Shown here: one piece after another, positions 49,289-58,492 of the stretch
Layout of the letters: the number at the start of each line of letters is the position of its first letter
Position numbering within the stretch: position 1 is the first letter of the stretch
Assembly: GCF_042433895.1 (NCBI RefSeq)
Contig: NZ_JBHLUA010000012.1
Span: 992,001-1,056,000 of the forward strand
Direction: 5' to 3'
DNA length: 64,000 bases
Source of the DNA: Mesonia maritima
Lineage (GTDB): Bacteria > Bacteroidota > Bacteroidia > Flavobacteriales > Flavobacteriaceae
The notes under the pieces: model-generated
Seen by the model: only the letters and a program-made list of their open reading frames with translations
Database searches by the model: none
What the model was told of the DNA's origin: nothing
Position numbers and translations under genes: made by a program

Positions 49289-52081
49289 ATGTTACACAAA
49301 TTATTTTCATTTGCGATGTGGTGTTTTTTATTTTTCATCCCATTCGCAATGACCGCTCAAGATTTTTCAATTTCCGGAAAAGTTGTAGACGATCAACAAA
49401 CTCCTTTAGAATCTGCTACCATTTATGTAGAAACCGTAAAAGATAGTACGTTAGTTACGTACACGATTAGCGATGTCGATGGGAATTTTAAAGTTGAAGA
49501 CCAAACCGATGCGAAACAAGTAAATTTATTTATTTCGTTTACAGGTTTTACCACCTATAAAAAAACCTTATCCTTAACTGATAATAGAACGATTCAATTA
49601 GGCGAAATTCCGTTGAAATTTTCGACCAGTAATTTAGATGAGGTTGTGGTAACGGGCTCGAGGGCTCCGGTTACTATTAAAACTGATACTTTAGAATTTA
49701 ATGCAGCTTCATTTAAAACCAGAGATGACGCAAATTTAGAGGAAGTTTTAAAAGAATTACCCGGCGTTTCGGTAGATAGCGACGGAAATATTACTGTAAA
49801 CGGAAAAACGGTTTCACGAATTATGATTAACGGAAAAGAATTTTTTGGTGATGACCCTAAAATTGCTACAAAGAATTTGCCTAAAGAAATCATCAATAAA
49901 ATTCAGGTGGTTGATACCAAAACAAAATCTGAAGAATTTACGGGGAAAGAAGGCGATTCAGAAAATAAAACCATTAACATTACAATAGATGAAGATAAAA
50001 ATAAAGGTTTTTTCTCTCGTATTACAGCTGGCGGCGGAACCGATGACCGCTATGAATTAAGCGGAATAGGAAATTATTTTAAAGATGATTTACGCGTTAG
50101 TGTTTTAGCGAGTTCAAACAATATAAATTCTTCAGGTTTCACTTTTGACGAAGTCTATGACGCCATGGGAAGAAACGCGTATTCAATTAGTCGTAGCAGT
50201 AACGGTTCTTTTTCTATAAATGGAGCTGGTTTTGGTGGCGGTGGCGGCGGAATTACAAAATCTGATAACGCAGGAATCAACTTTGTAAACGAATGGGAGA
50301 AAGAATCAGAATTAAACGCCAGTTATTTTTTTAATAGAGCTGATACGCGAACGGAAACAAAAATTGAGCGGGAAAATATTTTACCGGATAGGCGGTATTT
50401 TAATAATTCAACTTCTAATTCTGAACGCCAAAATGACAATCATCGTGCAAGTTTTTCTTTTGAAATTGAACCCGATACCTTAACTAGAATTTCAGTTCGT
50501 CCAAATGTTACGGTAAATAATGGTTTCTCAACGAGTTCTTCTTTTACAGAATCGGTTGAAGCCGATGGAACCGCGATTAATAATGCTGAAACCGATCAGT
50601 TTTCTGAAGTTTTTACCACTAATTTCCGCAATCGATTAGACGTTACGCGAAAGTTTGGCAAAAATGACGGTTACGTGCGTTTAGGTTTCGATAATACCAA
50701 TAATGTTTCGCAAGATGATAATCAATATTTTTCTTCTCGACAAGTCTTCGACGATCAAGGAAATTTAGAAGAAACCAGTATTCAAGATCAATTTATAGAT
50801 CAAGATGAACGGGAAGATGAATACGGATTGAGTTTTGGAACTCGTTTGCCACTTTCAGAAAAATTATTTCTCGATTTAGAATATGATTATACCAAAAATA
50901 ACTCCTCCAACACGCGTTTGGTTTATATTCCTGAAGAAATGAATGGCGATTATGAAATTGTGGTAGATAGTTTAAGCAACGATTTTCGTTCAGAAAGTTT
51001 TAACCATCGTCCCGATATTGGGTTGGTTTATCGTGGTGAAAAATTAAGAGCAAGTATTTCTGGAGGAATACAGAATATTCGATTGAAAAATGAAGACTTG
51101 TTCACCGGAACCTCTTTTGATAATACCTATAATAATTTTTTCTCGAATGCATATTTTCGTTATGAACTCACGAAATCACAGCGAATTTATTTTAGCTATC
51201 GAACTTCAAGAGATGTTCCCTCTATAAGTCAGTTACAGCCGGTAACCAATACCACCAATCCTTTAAATACCATTACCGGAAACCCAAATTTAAAACCATC
51301 TTTAGAGCATCGAGTTTATATGAATTTCAATAATTATGATTTTAAAACGCGCTCTGGCTTTTACGCATATATAAGCGGTTCGTTAACCAATGATCAAGTA
51401 GTTTCAAGAACAATAACTAACCAAGGTTTAGTAAGAAGAACAACCTATACAAACGTAGATGGTTCTTATAATTTATACGGAGGCGGAAGTTTAGATAAAA
51501 CCTATGAACTAGATGATATACAATCTTTAAAAGCAAGTATCGGCCTAAACGTAAATGCAAGTAAAAATTTAGGATTTTCTAATGGGGTTAAATACGAATC
51601 TAATAATCAAAGTATAACGCCACGTTTAGAATTACAATATGAAATTGAAGAAATCTTAACAATAGAACCAGAATATTCTGTGAATTTTAATTGGGCGCAA
51701 TACAGTTTAGATGCAAGTAGAGATCAAGCTTTTACAAACCATACTTTAGGGGCAGAAATAACTTCGTATTGGCCTAAGAATTTTATCTTCGGAAATGATA
51801 TCTCTTACCGGTATATTGGAAATGTCGCACCCGGATTCAAAAATGCGTATGTGTTATGGAATATGAGTTTAGGCTATAAACTTTTAGGCGACGATGGAAT
51901 TCTAAAAGTAAAAGTTTTTGATGTGTTAGATGAAAATGTTTCAACCCGAAGAACTACAGGAGAAGATTTTATTCAGGATACACAACAACTAGTACTCGAG
52001 CAATATGTCATGTTTAGCTTCACTTATAAGTTCAGTAAATTTGGTGGAAAAGACCCTAATAAGCGAAATGACAGATTTTAA
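49289..52081 (+). CDS. TonB-dependent-receptor-like outer membrane beta-barrel protein
   Basis: 930 residues. Signal peptide 1-23 (AMTA-QD), carboxypeptidase-regulatory-like domain (25-110: ISGKVVDDQQTPLESATIYVE), plug-like domain (about 120-235: LEEVLKELPGVSVDSDGNITVNGKTVSRIMINGKEF given in parts: LKELPGVSVD, RIMINGKEFFGDD), Gly-rich loop near 312, then a barrel ending with FSFTYKF. Of the group without typical siderophore signature; ligand unknown. Its end overlaps the small minus-strand gene by four bases. Confidence 0.85.
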   Translation: MLHKLFSFAMWCFLFFIPFAMTAQDFSISGKVVDDQQTPLESATIYVETVKDSTLVTYTISDVDGNFKVEDQTDAKQVNLFISFTGFTTYKKTLSLTDNRTIQLGEIPLKFSTSNLDEVVVTGSRAPVTIKTDTLEFNAASFKTRDDANLEEVLKELPGVSVDSDGNITVNGKTVSRIMINGKEFFGDDPKIATKNLPKEIINKIQVVDTKTKSEEFTGKEGDSENKTINITIDEDKNKGFFSRITAGGGTDDRYELSGIGNYFKDDLRVSVLASSNNINSSGFTFDEVYDAMGRNAYSISRSSNGSFSINGAGFGGGGGGITKSDNAGINFVNEWEKESELNASYFFNRADTRTETKIERENILPDRRYFNNSTSNSERQNDNHRASFSFEIEPDTLTRISVRPNVTVNNGFSTSSSFTESVEADGTAINNAETDQFSEVFTTNFRNRLDVTRKFGKNDGYVRLGFDNTNNVSQDDNQYFSSRQVFDDQGNLEETSIQDQFIDQDEREDEYGLSFGTRLPLSEKLFLDLEYDYTKNNSSNTRLVYIPEEMNGDYEIVVDSLSNDFRSESFNHRPDIGLVYRGEKLRASISGGIQNIRLKNEDLFTGTSFDNTYNNFFSNAYFRYELTKSQRIYFSYRTSRDVPSISQLQPVTNTTNPLNTITGNPNLKPSLEHRVYMNFNNYDFKTRSGFYAYISGSLTNDQVVSRTITNQGLVRRTTYTNVDGSYNLYGGGSLDKTYELDDIQSLKASIGLNVNASKNLGFSNGVKYESNNQSITPRLELQYEIEEILTIEPEYSVNFNWAQYSLDASRDQAFTNHTLGAEITSYWPKNFIFGNDISYRYIGNVAPGFKNAYVLWNMSLGYKLLGDDGILKVKVFDVLDENVSTRRTTGEDFIQDTQQLVLEQYVMFSFTYKFSKFGGKDPNKRNDRF

Positions 52082-52212
52082 GCAGCTTCTCCGCCCATTC
52101 TGTAATAGTGTTTGTTTTTAATAATTTCTGACATCCAAGTCATTAAATTTTTTGACTTTCTATGGAACGAATAATTATTTCTTTTTACAAGTAATTGTTC
52201 ATCATTTTTCAT
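52078..52212 (-). CDS. Small conserved-looking protein, 44 residues
   Basis: Not shadow-like: MKNDEQLLVKRNNYSFHRKS then LMTWMSEIIKNKHYYRMGGE. It has a promoter of its own (TTTG-N16-TAATTTTG) 27-60 bases upstream, its stop overlaps the TonB-type gene by four bases, and the codon choice is like the neighbours (AAA, GAA, ATT). Family not recognised. Basic, soluble and rich in aromatic residues near the C terminus. Confidence 0.5.
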   Translation of the reverse strand: MKNDEQLLVKRNNYSFHRKSKNLMTWMSEIIKNKHYYRMGGEAA

Positions 52213-52238
52213 CACGTATTCTTTTAAGATTACAGAGA

Positions 52239-52266
52239 CAAAATTAAGTGAAAACAGCTACCCAAA
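52239..52266 (-). promoter_or_regulatory. Promoter of the 44-residue gene
   Basis: Minus strand TTTG (complement of 52263-52266), 16 bases, TAATTTTG (complement of 52239-52246), exact TAnnTTTG. The hairpin AAAGCTAA/TTTAGCTTT at 52269-52300 lies just upstream and may terminate the minus-strand operon that ends at 52398. Confidence 0.55.
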
Positions 52267-52397
52267 AATAAAGCTAAGGTTTTTTGTAATAACTTTAGCT
52301 TTATAGGTTTAGATACGTTAATAGAAAAAGCCTAAATGTTAAAATTGAAGCTGAAATTCCCTATAAATTTACTTATTGAATTAGGGTAACTTTAAGA

Positions 52398-53207
52398 TTA
52401 CCAGCTTCCTCCGGCGCCACCGCCGCCAAATCCACCGCCGCCGAAACCTCCTCCGAAGCCTCCGCCACCGCCAAATCCGCCACCACCGGAAGAACCGCCG
52501 CCGCCAAACATTCCGCGACCGAGGCTACTTAAAATGATGGCATCAAAAAGCGTATCAGATCCGTTTCTATTTCCGCCATTTCTTCCACCTCCTTTATTCT
52601 TTTTAATAATGGAAATAATGATAATGATAAAAATGAAAATAAAGAAAATGGCTTGTATAGGAAATCCTCTGCTTTTTTTCGATTTAGGAACACCTTTGAA
52701 ATTTCCGTCTAAAACTTGAAAAATTGCGGTAGTTCCACTGTCTAATCCTTGATAGATGTTTCCTTTTTTAAATTCAGGTAAAATTATATCTTCAATAATG
52801 GTTTTAGAAGTTGCATCGGTTAAGTATTCTTCTAATCCATAACCCGTGGTAATCCATATTTTTTTATCTTGTTGTGATAATAAAATAAGTAACCCATTAT
52901 CTTTCTTACTTTGTCCGATGCCCCATTTTTGAGCCCATTCTGGAGCGTAGGTGCCAATATATTCTCCGTTTAGCGTGGGAATCGTAGCGATAACAATTTG
53001 CGTAGAAGTTGTGTCTGCGTAATTAATAAGTTTACGTTCTAAGCGATTTTCTTCCGAAGAAGTTAGCATATTTCCGCCATCGTAAACGCTTGTTTCTTTG
53101 CTAGGTTTATCGGGTATGTTTAATTGACTAAAGGCTGAAAATGTGCCAAAAGCAATTAAAAATGAAAATAATAGTAAACTTTTAAACTGCGGTTTTAAAT
53201 AGCTCAT
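52398..53207 (-). CDS. TPM-domain membrane protein with Gly-rich tail (YgcG-like)
   Basis: 269 residues. Signal/anchor helix 9-27, TPM domain (about 38-155: VYDGGNMLTSSEENRLERK, VIATIPTLNGEYIGTYA, ILLSQQDKKIWITTGYGLE), membrane helix about 183-203 and a tail of almost pure Gly (GGGGFGGGGGFGGGFGGGG then GSW). TPM proteins are thought to act in envelope or photosystem upkeep; here co-operon with LemA, as is usual. Last gene of a five-gene operon; overlaps the previous stop by one base. Confidence 0.9.
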   Translation of the reverse strand: MSYLKPQFKSLLLFSFLIAFGTFSAFSQLNIPDKPSKETSVYDGGNMLTSSEENRLERKLINYADTTSTQIVIATIPTLNGEYIGTYAPEWAQKWGIGQSKKDNGLLILLSQQDKKIWITTGYGLEEYLTDATSKTIIEDIILPEFKKGNIYQGLDSGTTAIFQVLDGNFKGVPKSKKSRGFPIQAIFFIFIFIIIIISIIKKNKGGGRNGGNRNGSDTLFDAIILSSLGRGMFGGGGSSGGGGFGGGGGFGGGFGGGGFGGGGAGGSW

Positions 53208-53644
53208 TAACCTCTGGATATTTGATCTGATAATTCATTAATGTCGTCATCGGCAAGCGGAAAATGCTTTTTAAGCTGTTCGCCGGCTTTATGAATTCCT
53301 TCAACTAAACCTTTTTTAAATTCTCCTTTTCTAAAATGAGATTGCATAATATCTTTTGTGCTTTCCCAAAAATTTGGCGGAACAACTTTATCGATACCGC
53401 GATCTCCCATAATGTAGAATTTATGATCTTCTACCGCTAAATAAATGAGAACGCCGTTTTCTAATTTGGTGTTATCGATCTTTAATTCGTGAAAAATTGT
53501 TTTCGCCCGATCAAAAATATCGATAGTACACGTACGTTCAATATGAACACGAATTTCTCCTGAAGTTTTATTTTCAGCTTCACGAATTGCAGCAACAATT
53601 TCCTGTTCGTCTGTTTTGTTAATAAATTCTTGGGTAGATGCCAT
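53207..53644 (-). CDS. TPM-domain protein, soluble
   Basis: 145 residues with only the TPM domain: VAAIREAENKTSGEIRVHIE, GVLIYLAVEDHKFYIMGDRG, HFRKGEFKKGLVEGIHKAGE. No signal peptide. The A of the next gene's ATG is shared with its stop codon (TAATG). Pairs with LemA and the membrane TPM protein. Confidence 0.9.
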   Translation of the reverse strand: MASTQEFINKTDEQEIVAAIREAENKTSGEIRVHIERTCTIDIFDRAKTIFHELKIDNTKLENGVLIYLAVEDHKFYIMGDRGIDKVVPPNFWESTKDIMQSHFRKGEFKKGLVEGIHKAGEQLKKHFPLADDDINELSDQISRG

Positions 53645-53656
53645 TACGGGTTTGTT

Positions 53657-54247
53657 TTAAAATTCTACTTCTGGTGCGTTTTCTGCTCCTTCATCTGCTT
53701 CAAAAGCGCTCATTCGTTCAAAACCAAACATTCCTGCAACCATGTTATTCGGGAATTTTCTAATATAGGTGTTGTATTCACGAACATTTTCATTAAAACG
53801 GTTTCGCTCTACATTTATTCGGTTTTCAGTTCCTTCTAATTGCGATTGTAAATTCTGAAAGTTTTGCGTAGCCGTTAATTGTGGGTAACGCTCAACACTT
53901 ACCAATAATCGAGATAGTGCAGAAGAAACGCCTTGTTGCGCTTGTTGAAATTTCTGAATGGATTCTGAATCTAAATTATCTGCGTTTACATTTACAGAAG
54001 TCGCTTTAGATCGAGCTTCAATAACCTGCGTTAAAGTTTCTTGTTCAAAGTCTGCGGCACCTTTTACGGTATTCACCAAATTAGGAATTAAATCTGTTCG
54101 ACGCTGATATGCGCTTTCAACATTTGCCCAAGAAGCTTTTACGTTTTCTTCAAGTTCTACGGCAGTATTATTTACGCCGGCGGTTAAACTATAAACTATA
54201 ATTCCGAGTACTACAATTACGACTATAGCAATAATTCCTTTTTTCAT
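53657..54247 (-). CDS. lemA: LemA family protein
   Basis: 196 residues. One N-terminal membrane helix (5-22) and a long four-helix bundle with NVESAYQRRTDLIPNLVNTV, AARSKA-like EARSKATS and RNRFNENVREYNTYIRKFP, all diagnostic for LemA. Probably faces the periplasm from the inner membrane. Confidence 0.93.
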   Translation of the reverse strand: MKKGIIAIVVIVVLGIIVYSLTAGVNNTAVELEENVKASWANVESAYQRRTDLIPNLVNTVKGAADFEQETLTQVIEARSKATSVNVNADNLDSESIQKFQQAQQGVSSALSRLLVSVERYPQLTATQNFQNLQSQLEGTENRINVERNRFNENVREYNTYIRKFPNNMVAGMFGFERMSAFEADEGAENAPEVEF

Positions 54248-54258
54248 CTATTAATTTT

Positions 54259-54588
54259 TTAAAGTTGATTTTTAATATTTGTGAGTTCGTTTTTAATCAA
54301 TTCCAATTTACGAATTATTTCAAAGTTAGTAAGGGTTTTATGGCGCTCTTCTTTTAAATGAGTTTTAGCGCCTTCGAGTGTAAAACCGCGCTCTTTTACT
54401 AAGTGATAAATTAATTCTAGGTTTTTAATATCTTCTTTTGTGAATTTACGATTTCCTTTGGCGTTTTTTTTAGGCTGAATAACATCAAACTCTTTTTCCC
54501 AAAAACGAATTAAGGAAGTATTTACGTGAAAAGCTTCTGCCACTTCACCAATACCATAATAAATTTTATCGGGGAGAGAAACGCGCAT
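54259..54588 (-). CDS. MerR-family transcription regulator
   Basis: 109 residues: MerR helix-turn-helix (YYGIGEVAEAFHVNTSLIRFWEKEF) with the recognition helix and wing (KKNAKGNRKFTKEDI), followed by a dimer helix. No metal-binding domain, so an effector-poor form. Its ATG shares one base with the M23 gene stop (TAATG). Its target is unclear; first candidates are the LemA/TPM genes of its operon. Confidence 0.9.
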   Translation of the reverse strand: MRVSLPDKIYYGIGEVAEAFHVNTSLIRFWEKEFDVIQPKKNAKGNRKFTKEDIKNLELIYHLVKERGFTLEGAKTHLKEERHKTLTNFEIIRKLELIKNELTNIKNQL

Positions 54589-55562
54589 TAATCCAAAGAT
54601 TGATTTTCTAAAGCAGATTGGTTTAGCATAATATCGTATTCTTCTGCAGTTAAATCGCCGTGATAGAAATTAATTGGATTTACTACTTGTCCGTTTTTAT
54701 GAACTTCATAATGCAAATGCGGAGCGGTAGATAAACCGGTACTTCCTACTTCCCCAATGATTTCACCACGTTTTACTTTATCGCCACGTCTAACTTTAAA
54801 ATCGCTTAAATGGGCATAATAAGTTTCGTAACCAAATCCGTGATCGAGTACAATTAAATTTCCAAAACCGGTACCGCGAGTTGCTTTTTTTACAACCGCA
54901 TCGCCGGTCGCGTAAACATCAGAGCCGGTTGGAGCGCTAAAATCCATTCCGTTATGCATTCTTCGGTACTTCAAAATAGGATGCATTCGCATTCCGTAAC
55001 CGGAAGCCATTCGTGTTAAATTTTCGTTTTTTACCGGTTGAATCGCCGGTATCGCGGTCAATAATTTTTCTTTTTCTTTTGCGAGTCGTGCAATTTCGTC
55101 GAGCGATTTAGATTGTACCACAATTCGTTTTTGAAGTACATCCATTTTTTTGCTCGTTTCAATAATTAAATCAGAATTATCGTAACCTTCTAAAGCTTGG
55201 TAACGATTTATTCCTCCAAAACCTGCTTTTCGTTGTTCATCAGGTATTGGATTCGCTTCAAAATATACGCGGTAAATAGTGTTGTCTCTTGTTTGTACAT
55301 TCGATAAAACTTTTTGCGCTTGATTCATTTCTTTATTCAACAATTCATATTGCAATTTCATATGTTGCAATTCGCGTTTAAGCGCTTTTTCTTTAGGAGT
55401 TTCAATTTGTGGGAGATTCAAATAAATTAAGAGCAACACAAAACCTGCAAGAAAAGAACCCGCTATTGCTATAAACGCATAGCCTAATCGACGACCTTTT
55501 TTTCGTTCAATTTTGCGATAAGAAAGCGTCTCGCTATCGTAATAATATTTAACCTTCGACAT
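54588..55562 (-). CDS. M23-family murein endopeptidase
   Basis: 324 residues. Cytoplasmic tail, one membrane helix (about 27-50), a coiled-coil stretch (60-110, 130-175) and a LytM domain (about 190-300) with zinc ligands in RRMHNGMDFSAP and HLHYEVHKNGQ. All four catalytic residues are present, so it should cut peptidoglycan cross-links in the periplasm. First gene of the minus-strand operon; divergent from alaS. Confidence 0.94.
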   Translation of the reverse strand: MSKVKYYYDSETLSYRKIERKKGRRLGYAFIAIAGSFLAGFVLLLIYLNLPQIETPKEKALKRELQHMKLQYELLNKEMNQAQKVLSNVQTRDNTIYRVYFEANPIPDEQRKAGFGGINRYQALEGYDNSDLIIETSKKMDVLQKRIVVQSKSLDEIARLAKEKEKLLTAIPAIQPVKNENLTRMASGYGMRMHPILKYRRMHNGMDFSAPTGSDVYATGDAVVKKATRGTGFGNLIVLDHGFGYETYYAHLSDFKVRRGDKVKRGEIIGEVGSTGLSTAPHLHYEVHKNGQVVNPINFYHGDLTAEEYDIMLNQSALENQSLD

Positions 55563-55577
55563 TCTTTTAAATTATGC

Positions 55578-55585
55578 TATTTTTG
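55578..55585 (+). promoter_or_regulatory. -7 promoter box of alaS
   Basis: TATTTTTG, exact TAnnTTTG; gives a leader of about 90 bases before the ATG. Confidence 0.45.
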
Positions 55586-55682
55586 CGTCAAAATTCTTAC
55601 TTTTCATAATAGTAAGACGAACAAAGATAGAAATTGTTTCACTAGAAACATAATTATAACCGTTTAGGCTCAGATATAGTAT

Positions 55683-58295
55683 ATGAAATCTAAAGAAATC
55701 CGTTCTAAATTCCTAGAATTTTTTGAATCAAAAAAACATGAAATTGTTGCTTCGGCGCCCATGGTCATGAAAAACGACCCGACATTAATGTTTACCAATG
55801 CCGGGATGAATCAATTTAAAGAATATTTCTTAGGAAATGCCACTCCCAAAAATACTCGTGTTACCGATACGCAAAAATGTTTGCGCGTTAGTGGAAAACA
55901 CAACGATTTAGAGGAAGTGGGTAAAGATACCTACCATCATACCATGTTTGAGATGTTAGGAAATTGGAGTTTTGGCGATTATTTTAAAAAAGAAGCGATA
56001 GAATGGGCTTGGGAATTGCTAACTGAAGTTTACAAAATTACTCCTGAAAATCTTTATGTAACAATTTTTGAAGGCGACAAAACCGACGGAATTGGGAAAG
56101 ATGACGAAGCCTACGAAATATGGAAAAATATAATTCCTACAGAGCGAATTTTACTTGGTGATAAAAAAGATAATTTCTGGGAAATGGGCGATCAAGGTCC
56201 GTGTGGTCCAGCTTCAGAAATCCATATTGATTTACGAAGTGAAGAAGAAAAAGCAAAAATTTCTGGAAAAGATTTAGTGAATCAAGATCATCCACATGTT
56301 GTTGAAATTTGGAATTTAGTTTTTATTCAATTCAATAGAAAAGCCGATGGTTCTTTAGTTGAATTACCTAATAAACATATCGATACCGGAATGGGTTTCG
56401 AACGTTTGGCGATGGTTTTACAAGGAAAAAAATCAAATTACGATACTGATGTTTTTACGCCGCTTATTCGCGAAATAGAAACCATTACCAATTCTACTTA
56501 CGGAAAAAACGAAGAAACCGATATTGCTATTCGTGTAATTGCCGATCACGTTAGAGCGGTTGCTTTTGCAATTGCCGACGGACAATTGCCGAGCAATAAT
56601 GGTGCGGGTTATGTAATTCGAAGAATTTTACGTCGCGCTATTCGTTACGGATTTACATTTTTAGACATCAAACAACCGTTCATCTTTAAGTTGGTTTCTA
56701 CGTTGAGTCAACAAATGAGTGAAGCTTTTCCAGAACTTAAAAAGCAGAAAAATCTTTGTGAAAATGTAATTAAAGAAGAAGAAAGCTCTTTCTTAAAAAC
56801 ACTCGATCAAGGTTTAGTATTGTTAGAAAATATTATTTCAACTGCTGAAGGAAAGGAAATTTCAGGGAAAAAAGCATTTGAATTATATGATACTTACGGA
56901 TTTCCAATCGATTTAACGGCATTAATTTTAAGCGAACGCGGATTTAGTTTAAATCAAGCTGAATTCGAAAAAGAACTTCAACAACAAAAAGAACGCTCAC
57001 GTTCTGCGGCACAAACAAAAGCGCAAGATTGGGTGATTTTAAAAGAAGATGATGAGGAAGAATTTATCGGTTACGATCAATTACAAGCGGATGTAAAAAT
57101 CACCAAATACCGAAAAGTTGAAAGTAAAAAAGAAGGCGAGCTTTACCAATTGGTTTTTAATTTAACACCATTCTATCCTGAAGGCGGAGGACAAGTGGGC
57201 GACAAAGGTTATTTAGAAAGCACGAATGGAAATGTAACGTATATTATCGATACTAAAAAAGAGAACAATTTAATTATACATATCGCCAAAACCCTTCCCG
57301 AGAATCTTGAAGGGAGTTTTAAAGCGGTAGTCGATGAAAAACAACGCGCACGTTCTGCAGCAAATCATTCGGCTACGCACTTGCTGCATCAAGCCTTGCG
57401 AAGCATTTTAGGAACACACGTAGAACAAAAAGGATCAATGGTTCATAGCGGTTATTTACGCTTCGATTTTTCACATTTCAGTAAAGTATCTTCGGAAGAA
57501 ATACAAGCAATAGAAAATTTTGTAAATGCCAGAATTCAAGAGCAATTGCCTTTAGAAGAAAACCGAAAAATTCCATATAAAGAAGCAATTGAACAAGGCG
57601 CAATCGCGTTGTTCGGCGAGAAATATGGCGATGCGGTGAGAACCATAAAATTTGGTGATTCCATGGAATTGTGTGGTGGTACGCACGTGCAAAACACGTC
57701 TTCAATTTGGCATTTTAAAATTGTTTCTGAAGGAGCTGTAGCTTCGGGAGTTCGTAGAATTGAAGCGATTACCGGCGACGCAGCAAAAGATTTCTTAACC
57801 CAGCAAAGTGAGAACTTTAATCAGTTAAAAGCTTTATTGAAAAATTCGCAAGATCCTATAAAATCGGTGAACGATTTACAAGAAGAAAATGCGAAGCTTA
57901 AAAAAGAAATTGAAGTTTTACTGAAAGAAAAAGCAAAAAACGTAAAAGGCGATTTAAAAAATTCAGTAAAAGAAATTAACGGAATTCAGTTTTTAGCAAC
58001 AAAAGTAGATTTAGATGCCGGCGCGATGAAAGATTTATCGTTTCAGTTAGGTGGAGAAATCGATAATTTATTTTTAATTCTCGGTTCAGAAAATAATGGG
58101 AAAGCCTTACTTTCTTGCTACATCGATAAAAAAATAGCGGAAGAAAAAAACTTAAACGCTGGAAAAATTGTGCGTGAATTAGGGAAATTTATTCAAGGCG
58201 GCGGTGGTGGTCAAGCGTTTTTTGCAACCGCAGGCGGAAAAAATCCTGACGGAATTAAAGATGCTTTAGCTGAAGCTGAAAAATATATTCAGTAA
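55683..58295 (+). CDS. alaS: Alanine-tRNA ligase
   Basis: 870 residues, standard. Catalytic core with DTQKCLRVSGKHNDLEEVG, TYHHTMFEMLGNWSFG and MGDQGPCGPASEIH; editing domain motif NHSATHLLHQALR and CGGTHV with the zinc ligands; C-Ala domain with coiled-coil and final IQGGGGGQAFFATAGGKNPD. Confidence 0.98.
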   Translation: MKSKEIRSKFLEFFESKKHEIVASAPMVMKNDPTLMFTNAGMNQFKEYFLGNATPKNTRVTDTQKCLRVSGKHNDLEEVGKDTYHHTMFEMLGNWSFGDYFKKEAIEWAWELLTEVYKITPENLYVTIFEGDKTDGIGKDDEAYEIWKNIIPTERILLGDKKDNFWEMGDQGPCGPASEIHIDLRSEEEKAKISGKDLVNQDHPHVVEIWNLVFIQFNRKADGSLVELPNKHIDTGMGFERLAMVLQGKKSNYDTDVFTPLIREIETITNSTYGKNEETDIAIRVIADHVRAVAFAIADGQLPSNNGAGYVIRRILRRAIRYGFTFLDIKQPFIFKLVSTLSQQMSEAFPELKKQKNLCENVIKEEESSFLKTLDQGLVLLENIISTAEGKEISGKKAFELYDTYGFPIDLTALILSERGFSLNQAEFEKELQQQKERSRSAAQTKAQDWVILKEDDEEEFIGYDQLQADVKITKYRKVESKKEGELYQLVFNLTPFYPEGGGQVGDKGYLESTNGNVTYIIDTKKENNLIIHIAKTLPENLEGSFKAVVDEKQRARSAANHSATHLLHQALRSILGTHVEQKGSMVHSGYLRFDFSHFSKVSSEEIQAIENFVNARIQEQLPLEENRKIPYKEAIEQGAIALFGEKYGDAVRTIKFGDSMELCGGTHVQNTSSIWHFKIVSEGAVASGVRRIEAITGDAAKDFLTQQSENFNQLKALLKNSQDPIKSVNDLQEENAKLKKEIEVLLKEKAKNVKGDLKNSVKEINGIQFLATKVDLDAGAMKDLSFQLGGEIDNLFLILGSENNGKALLSCYIDKKIAEEKNLNAGKIVRELGKFIQGGGGGQAFFATAGGKNPDGIKDALAEAEKYIQ

Positions 58296-58383
58296 GCTGA
58301 AAATTTGCTAATTTTTAAAGCTTATTAAAGATTTAAACGGAGTTTATTGAAGTTTATTCTTAATAATAGAAATGAATACGATC

Positions 58384-58458
58384 CCGGATCAAGTCCGGGA
58401 TGACGTTTAGTATAAAAATAGAGTTTCGTCATGCTGAACTTGATTCAGCATCTCATCT
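58384..58458. repeat. Two adjacent REP-like palindromes
   Basis: CCCGGATCAAGTCCGGG (from 58384) is a perfect hairpin; it is followed by GTCATGCTGAACTTGATTCA at 58429, the inverse of the element at 6441. Placed between alaS and the GSCFA gene and could stop or stabilise transcripts. Confidence 0.75.
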
Positions 58459-58492
58459 TAATAATCGATCTCCACTTCAATTTAAATATAAT

